DNA from: Legionella sheltonii
Lineage (GTDB): Bacteria > Pseudomonadota > Gammaproteobacteria > Legionellales > Legionellaceae
Direction: 5' to 3'
DNA length: 58,421 nt
Assembly: GCF_026191355.1 (NCBI RefSeq)
Contig: NZ_JAPHOQ010000020.1
Coordinates: 1 to 58,421 of the forward strand
Under the pieces are notes generated by a model. The model ran no database searches. It was not told where the DNA came from and worked only from the letters and a program-made list of their open reading frames with translations. Made by a program: the position numbers and the translations under genes. Of the stretch, positions 32,428 through 39,703 are shown piece after piece (positions within the stretch are counted from its first letter, which is position 1; every line of letters starts with the position of its first letter).

Positions 32428-33235
32428 TAGTGATGTTCCTTATCTTAACGTTTTGTTCTGTTTGTTTTGATTGTTGAAAGTGCGTGTATTTAGCAAGAAA
32501 GCATAAGTAAATTGGGTTGAAATCAGCATAAGTGCTGCCCCATGCTATGTTTTTGTCAATGAACTCCTGAATGATGGCGGGGTTTGTTGCAAAAGGGTAA
32601 CCTGAGGCAATGGCCCGTGAAATAGTCGCCTCATTGGGGTAAAAATCAGCTGCTATGGGTTGTTTGTTGTTTTTTGCCAAAGGCCAGTGATCTGGAGTGT
32701 TGTTATTGTTGTTATTTATATTTATAAATAACTTCTTTACAGCATTGTTAGGCGTGTTAAGTTCCGTGTTAACTTCTGTGTTAACTCTCTCTTCAAAAAC
32801 CGCTTTTTCCCCAGTGTTTTCGAGGGGTATGTTGCCGTTAACCTCTGTGTTAACTTCCTTGTTTTCAAACAGCTTATTGAATACTTTTGGGATCTCAGGG
32901 AATAGAAACTTAAGGGATTGCCCTTCAGAGATTACTTTGAAGTAGTTCCCGCATTCCCGCTCTATTGATTTAATGTAGTTCCGGATGGTTTGTTTGGTTG
33001 GCGTGCCGCTTTCTTTTCTTCCTGGAGCCGGATTAATTTCAATTAGCTTGGCAAGATCAAGATAGGAAACATTATATACGATACCAGTTGCCGGATCTGC
33101 TAAGTTTATTAAAGACTTAATTAATAACAAAGGGCCATAGGGGAACCCAATAAATGGGCGCTCTATCTCTATTCTAGCTTTATTGAAATATTCGACTGAT
33201 TGAAGTTTATTTATAATTAAAATTTTATTACACAT
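32264..33235 (-). CDS. LvrA-like protein (possible replication initiator-like HTH protein)
   Basis: The 323-aa protein has an N-terminal HTH-type region (VSYLDLAKLIEINPAPG, TKQTIRNYIKSIERECGNYF), a low-complexity middle (repeated EVNTEVN/ERVNTEVN and an INNNNNNT run) and a helical C-terminal part (PAIIQEFIDKNIAWGSTYADF). Gene order lvrA-lvrB-small-csrA matches the lvr cluster of Legionella conjugative elements. Together with the P-like LvrB it resembles a phage O/P replication pair. The middle repeats encode tandem 12-bp DNA repeats (see 32755-32858). Function here is inferred. Confidence 0.68.
   Translation of the reverse strand: MCNKILIINKLQSVEYFNKARIEIERPFIGFPYGPLLLIKSLINLADPATGIVYNVSYLDLAKLIEINPAPGRKESGTPTKQTIRNYIKSIERECGNYFKVISEGQSLKFLFPEIPKVFNKLFENKEVNTEVNGNIPLENTGEKAVFEERVNTEVNTELNTPNNAVKKLFININNNNNNTPDHWPLAKNNKQPIAADFYPNEATISRAIASGYPFATNPAIIQEFIDKNIAWGSTYADFNPIYLCFLAKYTHFQQSKQTEQNVKIRNITNERTSPKNNSYEAAMERVRQDNADAIEPTTQELFPDHKPITYAIEHEPHFMALG
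32755..32858. repeat. 12-bp tandem iterons inside the lvrA-like gene
   Basis: Copies of GTGTTAACTTC or close variants start at 32755, 32767 and 32779 (exact 12-bp steps) and again at 32836 and 32848. They encode the EVNTEVN and VNTEVNTELNT runs. Directly to the left lies a very AT-rich tract (about 32695-32735, with ATTTATATTTATAAATAA). Iterons next to an AT-rich tract inside an initiator gene is the plan of the lambda O origin. Whether this is an origin is not shown. Confidence 0.55.
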
Positions 33236-33586
33236 CTTTTAAATATCCATTGTTAATTGATCGTTGAAATAAAAAACTAAACGATTCGTTTTATTGGATT
33301 CTTTGAATAAAGATTGTGTAAAGACTATTGTATTGAGCCATCATCCATAATTTCCTTGTCAAATGAATGCAATGGCTCAATCTATATGTTATGATTTTCA
33401 CCATGGCATTCTGTCTTATGCCCGAAAAACACCGAAAGTTACTGTTTGGCGACCGTTCTCTCGGTGTTTTTTTTAATCTAAAAAGATATTAGCGCATAGC
33501 CGATTATGATTCAACATTTTACTCGATTTTTTTTCGACAAAAGTGTATTTTAGTGACTTCAACCTAAATTACCATAAAGAGCACTA
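33236..33586. other. 351-bp intergenic region with a candidate small RNA
   Basis: No protein gene is supported. On the plus strand, TTGAAT (33303-33308) and TATTGT (33326-33331) are spaced 17 bp as a weak promoter. A 10-bp inverted repeat ATTGAGCCAT/ATGGCTCAAT follows (33332-33341, 33372-33381). A terminator-like stem AAAAACACCGA/TCGGTGTTTTT ends at 33474 in a run of T. This could be a small RNA of about 135 nt. The minus-strand promoter of lvrA and the plus-strand promoter of the 33587 gene must also lie here. Confidence 0.4.
33425..33474 (+). terminator. Rho-independent terminator without an upstream gene on its strand
   Basis: An 11-bp stem AAAAACACCGA (33425-33435) pairs with TCGGTGTTTTT (33461-33471) across a 25-nt loop and continues into further T residues. 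The nearest plus-strand gene begins after it (33587), and the gene before it (lvrA-like) runs the other way. It would therefore end a short plus-strand transcript or shield the downstream gene from antisense read-through. Confidence 0.6.
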
Positions 33587-34846
33587 ATGATTGGACAAGA
33601 ATTAATCACTGTTTCTTGGGATGATGTTAAAGGGGATGTTGCTAAACTAAATCCTTCCTTGCATCAGATTATTGAAAATGATGCTAGCTTGACTCCATCG
33701 GAATTAACTATCCTTAGCTATAACTATGGGCGTCAGATAGGTGATGAAACATATTTTTATTTCCCTGATTTTAATAAATCTAAAGTAATGCCATTCTGCA
33801 TGATCTATGAAAACAATTTTGAGATGTACACAGAGATTAATCAAAGAACATCTCCCTGGAAAATATATAAACCAGGCCATGTTTTTCCATTTACAAAATT
33901 TCTGAAAAATAATTATCTTTATGAACCATCTGATATTCTTAAAATGACAGCAGGAATAAGGAGTTCCTTTTTGCTAATGAACAAATTTAGCGATAAAAAA
34001 AGTCATGGCAAACTTCAAAAAAAGTACAAGCTGACTTGCCCTATTCCAAATGGTTTTGACGATCAGTTTTTTATATTCAAACAAATTATCGACTCAATAA
34101 ATCCTAAGTGGAAAGCAAAATTACTAGCATTCCCAAAAGAATGGGAAGAAATGGCCTATAAGTCATCACCTTTTGTTGATTATTTAAATTCCATTGCAAA
34201 TGGCGATCACCTATTCAAGAGAAATATCACCTTGTATGATTATTTATTAGATATATTGGATTCTAAAAGCAAAATCAGCTCAAATAGTTTTGTGAAAGAA
34301 GTTGTTCGATATTTATTTTTTATAGCGTGTGGAGATCAACCAGGCTATCTCCCATCATTAGATGAGTCAAATGCGCCTATTGATATTTTAAGGGAAGTCT
34401 ATGTAGATGTTTTTAAATCAGAAACCGCTCCAATTTTTATGTGCCCTCACAAATTGGTACCCTTTAGCTCTAATGAAACAGTTTATTTCTCATTGAATAA
34501 GGAGGACTTTATTTTTAAACCTAACCAAATTTCAAATCTAAATAAATTATCACAGGAAATAAAATCAGCCTTTGAACAAACTTGTGAGAAAATTATCGAA
34601 TCGAACGTTGCTAAGAATACGGTTCTGTACAAATCGGCAAGTAACTTAATATTGAACGTTATCCATCGCTGGAGTATCAATTCTACCTCGCCGATAGAAA
34701 AAGATGCGTTGTTTTATAAGAGTGATAAACACTTAATGGAGCAGTTAAAAAAATATGAGCATCTTGATTTCCCGCTTAATTCATCATTTCTATCTGGTTG
34801 CTTTTCTCTCTCCTATAAAAACAACTATAAACTTTTAATTACATAA
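33587..34846 (+). CDS. Protein of unknown function at the edge of the YcaO/TfuA cluster
   Basis: The 419-aa protein is not recognised. It has no signal peptide and no clear membrane helix. Segments such as YLFFIACGDQPGYLPS, FMCPHKLVPFSS and HLDFPLNSSFLSGCFSLSY suggest a mainly helical, soluble protein with scattered Cys and Phe. Its 3' end overlaps the convergent tfuA end by 22 bp. Its AT-rich composition matches the neighbouring biosynthetic genes rather than the tra genes. It could be a cluster-specific enzyme, a partner or an immunity factor; the sequence alone does not decide. Confidence 0.62.
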   Translation: MIGQELITVSWDDVKGDVAKLNPSLHQIIENDASLTPSELTILSYNYGRQIGDETYFYFPDFNKSKVMPFCMIYENNFEMYTEINQRTSPWKIYKPGHVFPFTKFLKNNYLYEPSDILKMTAGIRSSFLLMNKFSDKKSHGKLQKKYKLTCPIPNGFDDQFFIFKQIIDSINPKWKAKLLAFPKEWEEMAYKSSPFVDYLNSIANGDHLFKRNITLYDYLLDILDSKSKISSNSFVKEVVRYLFFIACGDQPGYLPSLDESNAPIDILREVYVDVFKSETAPIFMCPHKLVPFSSNETVYFSLNKEDFIFKPNQISNLNKLSQEIKSAFEQTCEKIIESNVAKNTVLYKSASNLILNVIHRWSINSTSPIEKDALFYKSDKHLMEQLKKYEHLDFPLNSSFLSGCFSLSYKNNYKLLIT

Positions 34847-35877
34847 GCCTGGCTCAGAAAATATGCCTCTAACTTTACAATGCCCTCATATATACCTTGA
34901 AGAGAGTTTATGGGAATTTTTTTTCTTGATATAAAATTTAGCAGGTCTGATTGCCGAGTTAATTTCTGTTCTTTCCTAATCATTCTAGAAGCTTTTTTTA
35001 TTCTTTCGGAATTGAATGTAAACCCAATTAACTCTGACAATATTTTAGCAATATCATCAACATAACCAATCGGTAAATCCAAATAATTAATGATGTTCTG
35101 TGCATATTCCTCTAAGGATTTTTTGGTGGTAATCTTAGGGGCCCGGGGCATAATACTCAAACAATAGTCCAAAAAACTAGTTATAGTTGGGTATCTCTTC
35201 TTTACAATATTTTTTATAAAAAAAAGGTTCAGCTCTATATTAGAAGTATCTGTTACTTCGCGATGCTCTGGGCTTGATTTGAAAAAAGAAATAACATCCT
35301 CTCGTTTCAGATCGATATAGTTTTTCATGAGGGACTCATGTATCACTTTTGAAACTTTCTTGCTTATCTCCAACCAGGTGCGCTTCCTAAAATGAATACT
35401 ACGAATTGATGTAATCAATTCATTATTCTCCTCTATGGATAGCCGCCTAAGAGTCGCTCTAATATTGATCATGGGTATGGTTTTAGTAGAGTTCTGTAAT
35501 CCTGGAAAGTAAACAATAGACACTTCGTCATCCCCATCAAGATCCCCTTCTTCATACTGACGAAAGATTTTTCCATAACCCTTCATTCCAAAACGCATTA
35601 ACTCATATGCTCTCAGAGCCCCTAGTGATGCAAGTCCCACAACTTTTAATCCCTTGGCGAGTGCCCATAGAATCTCTTTATGAGTAATGCTCGCTTGCTC
35701 TTCAAATACACCATCAATAATGACTATAGACTTTAGATTAGGATGCAAACCAACGGCACGAATTAAGTCTCCTCGCCGTATACCAGGCAATAACAAATCC
35801 CTCGACGTCGTATATTCGAGTAGTTCCTTATGCGAAACAGTAGAATCAACAAAAATTACTCTAGTTGGATTATTCAT
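34825..35877 (-). CDS. tfuA: TfuA-domain protein (YcaO partner)
   Basis: The 350-aa protein has a TfuA domain in its N-terminal half: RRGDLIRAVGLHPNLKSIVI, IDGVFEEQASITHKEILWAL, VVGLASLGALRAYELMRFGM, then YEEGDLDGDDEVSIVY. These follow the family pattern IDG.F....S..HKEIL.AL and GA.S.GALRA.EL. TfuA proteins assist YcaO enzymes in making thioamides. The C-terminal 170 residues are helical and not assigned. ATG 35877 is preferred over TTG 35883; either overlaps the ycaO end, so the two are translationally coupled. Confidence 0.9.
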   Translation of the reverse strand: MNNPTRVIFVDSTVSHKELLEYTTSRDLLLPGIRRGDLIRAVGLHPNLKSIVIIDGVFEEQASITHKEILWALAKGLKVVGLASLGALRAYELMRFGMKGYGKIFRQYEEGDLDGDDEVSIVYFPGLQNSTKTIPMINIRATLRRLSIEENNELITSIRSIHFRKRTWLEISKKVSKVIHESLMKNYIDLKREDVISFFKSSPEHREVTDTSNIELNLFFIKNIVKKRYPTITSFLDYCLSIMPRAPKITTKKSLEEYAQNIINYLDLPIGYVDDIAKILSELIGFTFNSERIKKASRMIRKEQKLTRQSDLLNFISRKKIPINSLQGIYEGIVKLEAYFLSQAYVIKSL

Positions 35878-36904
35878 TATCAATAAGAAAAGTTTTCAAG
35901 ATACAAATATCTTCGTTCAAATAAGTAAAAACAACTAAATCTTTAGCATGTGACTTAAGAATCTCAAGGATTTTTTGATATTGCTCATTCAGGGATAAAT
36001 CTAAAGAGTACATGTCATTAAAATATTTTATTTTGCTAACCCGTGGCAATGTATTTATTTCATTGAATTTATAACAAGGGGGATCCAAATCATCTCTCGC
36101 CCCAGATATAATGCCAATCTTTGATTGTATGGCCTCTATCAGCGATTTATAAAGGGCTTCATGCTTGGAGAAGTGGCAACTATAACCGGCTGTTATTACC
36201 TGATTATCCAAAGGACTGTCATTTAAAATAAAGCAAGCGATAACCGGTATATTAAACACATTCTGATAATAGTGGAATGAATATGAAATATTATTCAGGC
36301 CCAAATTTTTGTATTCTTCCTCATTTACATCTGCAAGTTCGGTCACATTGTGATTTCTTATAGATTGCCTTTCAATTAACTCTAAAAAACTGTAAATAAG
36401 GGCCTCTTCAAAATTAGATCCAGAGGCAATGCCATCTGAATTTTGTCCAATCAATGCCGATATCAACATAGTGCTATCTAGTGAAACTGATACATGCGGT
36501 ACAAATATTTCTTTATTTGTTAGAAGAGTCCTCCCTAGACACCAATTAATTTTTTGGTCTTTTGAAATAGCTGTAGAATAACCCAGCTTATTTATATCAA
36601 CAAAAGCTTTACCATCTCTGACAAGTTCATTTTGTGACTTGTCGATGATTTCAGCAACCACTTGCTCTGCAAAATACGTTTCAATTGACTCTATTATAGC
36701 CCCACACTGGGCTTCAATTTTATCTAAAGACTTACCCATGCTGATGCTTATGGATTTGGAGTTAGGTCTAATCGCAGAGTAAACTCTTAGATGAGAGCAA
36801 CTGTCTAGATAACTTAAATCGGCTACCCTAGCAATACCAGCCCGATGTATATAACTAGATAGTATTTTTAAAGTATCTTGTGCTGACCTATATCTTAACT
36901 TCAT
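35870..36904 (-). CDS. YcaO-domain enzyme, probable peptide thioamide synthetase
   Basis: The 344-aa protein carries the YcaO ATP-binding signature: AIIESIETYFAEQ near residue 70, ALIYSFLELIERQSIR (S..ELIER) near 165-180 and ALYKSLIEAIQSK (E..Q) near 250. YcaO enzymes use ATP to activate backbone amides. There is no C-terminal Pro-rich PxPxP tail, which azoline-forming members usually carry. With TfuA next to it, thioamide formation is the likelier reaction. It starts 8 bp after the sulfur-carrier gene and is co-transcribed with it. The substrate is inferred to be the peptide at 37166-37306. Confidence 0.88.
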   Translation of the reverse strand: MKLRYRSAQDTLKILSSYIHRAGIARVADLSYLDSCSHLRVYSAIRPNSKSISISMGKSLDKIEAQCGAIIESIETYFAEQVVAEIIDKSQNELVRDGKAFVDINKLGYSTAISKDQKINWCLGRTLLTNKEIFVPHVSVSLDSTMLISALIGQNSDGIASGSNFEEALIYSFLELIERQSIRNHNVTELADVNEEEYKNLGLNNISYSFHYYQNVFNIPVIACFILNDSPLDNQVITAGYSCHFSKHEALYKSLIEAIQSKIGIISGARDDLDPPCYKFNEINTLPRVSKIKYFNDMYSLDLSLNEQYQKILEILKSHAKDLVVFTYLNEDICILKTFLIDNE

Positions 36905-36912
36905 GTAGAAGC

Positions 36913-37164
36913 TTAACCACCAGAAATTGCGGACAAAATATGCAAAGAATCTTCATTTTTCAATGCGATTTCTTTAAGAGACTCTATCTTTGATCCGTTC
37001 AAGTATAGCAACACATACTCTTTAGGAGTTTCATTGCTAAATAAGTATTTATAGTTAGAGCCTAGAAGTTCTCGTATAAATTCGTCCCAATATTTTTTAG
37101 AATCGATATTATAGCTCTTACTCAAATGACTTAAAGCCCCAGGAAATTGGACTGAAACCATCAT
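36913..37164 (-). CDS. MoaD/ThiS-like sulfur-carrier protein ending in Gly-Gly
   Basis: The 83-aa protein has the size and C-terminal pattern of ubiquitin-like sulfur carriers. A strand-rich tail, YVLLYLNGSKIESLKEIALKNE and then DSLHILSAISGG, ends exactly at Gly82-Gly83. In MoaD and ThiS the terminal glycine is adenylated by a ThiF/MoeB enzyme and converted to a thiocarboxylate. Such an E1 enzyme is encoded at 38644-39648. The gene starts 1 bp after the candidate precursor and 8 bp before ycaO, which strongly suggests that it supplies sulfur for the YcaO/TfuA reaction. Confidence 0.83.
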   Translation of the reverse strand: MMVSVQFPGALSHLSKSYNIDSKKYWDEFIRELLGSNYKYLFSNETPKEYVLLYLNGSKIESLKEIALKNEDSLHILSAISGG

Positions 37165-37165
37165 G

Positions 37166-37306
37166 CTAAATCAACTCGATCGTATTCAAAGACACTGGAT
37201 ACTCTGATTCGTCTCCTATATCAGAAAGGTCTTCAATTAGAGAATCAAACGCACCATAATATTGTTCTTGTATCAATGAGCCTTCAAATTCTTGAAATTT
37301 ATTCAT
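37166..37306 (-). CDS. Candidate RiPP precursor peptide, 46 aa
   Basis: A short acidic frame, beginning MNKFQEFEGSLIQEQYYGAF and ending SEYPVSLNTIELI, lies 22 bp after the ATP-grasp gene and 1 bp before the sulfur-carrier gene. Its position inside a tight modifying-enzyme operon, small size and acidic leader-like composition (about 10 Asp/Glu) fit a precursor peptide. The ribosome site is weak (AGGT). No Cys is present, so Cys-based azolines are excluded; backbone thioamides or Ser/Thr-based changes remain possible. No other small frame in the cluster fits better. Confidence 0.6.
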   Translation of the reverse strand: MNKFQEFEGSLIQEQYYGAFDSLIEDLSDIGDESEYPVSLNTIELI

Positions 37307-37328
37307 TATTAATACCTAACAAGATTAT

Positions 37329-38579
37329 TTATCCATACTTAATCATATCATTCCTTTCTAAATAAGAAAAATCAGCTAACAAGTCCCCATAAGCTTTACT
37401 AAATCCAACAAATGAAACTGCTGTATTACTTGCCGATCTAGGTGCATGATAAGTTGATCCCAACTGAACCCTGATATCAAACTCATAATGCCCTTTTAAC
37501 ATTGGAATATCGATATCTGTAACCAACCCTTTCTTTAGAGGAATATACCCACACAAATCGAAAATGCTTTGATCAGTTTTAGCGATCTCAAATTCTCGAT
37601 TTAACTCAATGAGAATCATTAGTGTTTCAAGGGAAATGCCTGCTCTTCTTTTATGAACAAGATTAATTGCCCCTCCTGCTTGGCGTATATTTGTTTCAAG
37701 AAAAACAGGATTTAAATCATTTCCAACAAAAAACTCTGTATGCATTACTCCATTTTTAAAACCAAGAACCTTCTGAACCTTAATCGATTCTCTCTCGATT
37801 ACGAGCTGCATTTTTCTATCCTGAACTGGGAAGCTGGCAATAATCTTTCCTTCCAAAAATTTGTGGTTCGGGTATGAATATCGTCGAGCCTGGATGTATC
37901 TGATTTTATTGTTTTTCACCACTAATTCACAATGATACAAAGGATCAGAGTAATATCGCTGTATTAAATAACAAATTCCTATATTTCGCTTCGACTTCCT
38001 CCACTCGTGGAAATTTTCTTCATCACGTAGGTGACAACTACCTTCTGCACCCGCCAGATTATCTGGCTTGATAAAATACTCCCCTCCTCCAAGCGTCTTT
38101 GAGATGTCGCAGAAAGTAACATATTCATCATATTGAATCGTTTTTGGAGTAGAAAGATTTGGGCTTAGGAGCCTGTACATATCTGACTTAATTTTGAATT
38201 TCTTAATTTCAGGATACCTGATACCTGGCAAATTATATTTGGTTCTTAGTTGGGCAGACTGGATCAGAAAATTGTCATTAAAACACACTAGAAACTGAAT
38301 CTTAAAATCTTGGATAATTCGATCCACCTCTTTCACGGATAATGAATCATAATAGACGCTTATGCCATCTGGAATAGCTGTCATTTCTTTTGAATAGGAT
38401 AAAATGGGTTCGATGTTTTCTCTTCTGAGAAGCTCAAAATCCACTAGCTTGTAACTCAATGGCGTTCCAATGAGTAAAACTCGATCTTTTTGTATTTGGC
38501 TTATTCTCTTCATAGTACTCTTTGGGTTACTTGAAATTCCAAGATGACTTAAAATCGTTTTGAGACTAAAATGTTGCAA
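37329..38579 (-). CDS. ATP-grasp ligase of the YcaO/TfuA cluster
   Basis: The 416-aa protein is an ATP-grasp enzyme. A pre-ATP-grasp Rossmann-like start (KDRVLLIGTPLSYKLVDFELLR) is followed by a lysine/ATP loop GEYFIKPDNLAGAEGS and the late metal- and ATP-binding segment VFLETNIRQAGGAINLVHK. The pattern is nearer to biotin-carboxylase/amino-acid-ligase types than to the RimK-like ligases of graspetides. It probably joins a carboxylate to an amine. It is the first gene of the minus-strand operon ligase-peptide-carrier-ycaO-tfuA, and its start is 64 bp from the divergent moeB-like gene. Confidence 0.85.
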   Translation of the reverse strand: MQHFSLKTILSHLGISSNPKSTMKRISQIQKDRVLLIGTPLSYKLVDFELLRRENIEPILSYSKEMTAIPDGISVYYDSLSVKEVDRIIQDFKIQFLVCFNDNFLIQSAQLRTKYNLPGIRYPEIKKFKIKSDMYRLLSPNLSTPKTIQYDEYVTFCDISKTLGGGEYFIKPDNLAGAEGSCHLRDEENFHEWRKSKRNIGICYLIQRYYSDPLYHCELVVKNNKIRYIQARRYSYPNHKFLEGKIIASFPVQDRKMQLVIERESIKVQKVLGFKNGVMHTEFFVGNDLNPVFLETNIRQAGGAINLVHKRRAGISLETLMILIELNREFEIAKTDQSIFDLCGYIPLKKGLVTDIDIPMLKGHYEFDIRVQLGSTYHAPRSASNTAVSFVGFSKAYGDLLADFSYLERNDMIKYG

Positions 38580-38643
38580 AACAAATGAGGCAAATCCATA
38601 CCTAAAGCCATCTAAAAAACAAAAGTTTAATTAAGCTCTTTAT
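38580..38643. promoter_or_regulatory. Divergent promoter region of the sulfur-relay/RiPP cluster
   Basis: Only 64 AT-rich bp separate the ATP-grasp start (38579, leftward) from the moeB-like start (38644, rightward). Both halves of the cluster must be transcribed from here or from promoters within it, so they are likely regulated together. I cannot assign boxes with confidence. Confidence 0.45.
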
Positions 38644-39648
38644 ATGTCATCAACGCGCTATTCTAGACAAGTTAACCTCATAGGGGAAGAAAGCCAGAAT
38701 AAACTGGCTTTGTCCTCTGTTGTTGTCATTGGAGCTGGAGGCATTGGCTCCCCGTGTCTTTATTATCTAACAGCCGGGGGTATTGGAAAAATAGGACTAA
38801 TTGACCATGATGTAGTTAATCTATCAAATTTGCACCGACAAGTTCTGTATGATGAGCAAAGTATCGGTAAACCAAAAACTGCTGTTGCTATTGGAAAACT
38901 AGCAAGTTTTAACTCTGAATTAAAACTCCATGAATACCGGGTAGAAATCAACCTGGAAAATGCTAAAAATATCTTAACTGATTACGATTTGGTTATTGAC
39001 GCATCCGATAACTTTAAAACTCGTTATTTGATCAACGACATTTGCTGTCAGTTAGATAAACCATTTATCAACGCTAGTATTTTTCAGAATTCGATCCAGA
39101 TCATGCTTTTTGATGTACGAACTGGATGTTATAGATGCGCATTTCCAGAACCGCCACCGCCCTTTATAATGAGCAATTGCTCAGATGCAGGGGTTCTCGG
39201 AGCCTCTGTGGGTATAGCAGGGGCAATAACAGCTAACCTCGCCATCAATTTTATTATTCATCAGAATACGCCGTTACTTGGGAACATTTATGCATTCAAT
39301 TGTGACACATTTAATAGCGATTTTTTCCCCTTCAAGCAAAAGCAAAATTGCCCTGCATGCACACGTAAATTAATATCATGGCCCGCAAAAGGATTCGATG
39401 TTGAGTTGGATAAGATTCAGCTAGCAGATTATGTTGCAATCGATATCAGGGAGCTCGATGAAAACAGATCGAAGTCTTTAACTTCAAATGATCTTCATAT
39501 ACCACTTAGTGAATTGATGAATACCTTTAGCAGGCTACCAAAACAGAAATTACTTTTGTACTGTAAAACAGGAGCTAGAAGTGATTATGCGGCTTATATA
39601 CTCCAAAAAAATGGTTTTGATGCTTTTTCTCTTAAAGGTGGCGTGTAG
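38644..39648 (+). CDS. MoeB/ThiF-type E1 enzyme fused to a rhodanese domain
   Basis: The 334-aa protein has an E1-like nucleotide site (GAGGIGS, residues 30-36), the arginine/asparagine motif DVVNLSNLHRQ, a catalytic-type Cys179 (SNCSDAGVLG) and two zinc-binding CxxC pairs (162/165 and 236/239). A C-terminal rhodanese domain carries Cys307 (YCKTGARS). Such fusions adenylate a Gly-Gly carrier and load it with sulfur; the carrier is encoded at 36913. The frame stops at LKGGV. Just beyond, another frame encodes FYRFDTSPQC followed by a stop, close to the usual MoeB tail, so a one-base frameshift may have removed about a dozen residues. Confidence 0.9.
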   Translation: MSSTRYSRQVNLIGEESQNKLALSSVVVIGAGGIGSPCLYYLTAGGIGKIGLIDHDVVNLSNLHRQVLYDEQSIGKPKTAVAIGKLASFNSELKLHEYRVEINLENAKNILTDYDLVIDASDNFKTRYLINDICCQLDKPFINASIFQNSIQIMLFDVRTGCYRCAFPEPPPPFIMSNCSDAGVLGASVGIAGAITANLAINFIIHQNTPLLGNIYAFNCDTFNSDFFPFKQKQNCPACTRKLISWPAKGFDVELDKIQLADYVAIDIRELDENRSKSLTSNDLHIPLSELMNTFSRLPKQKLLLYCKTGARSDYAAYILQKNGFDAFSLKGGV

Positions 39649-39703
39649 GATTTTATCGTTTCGATACATCTCCTCAATGCTAACGATAGGTATAAATTGT
39701 ACC

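Noticed and set aside
36913..37164. The Gly-Gly protein as a RiPP precursor instead of a sulfur carrier
   Set aside because: A GG end plus a matching E1 enzyme fits a MoaD/ThiS carrier better, and a smaller peptide frame lies next to it.
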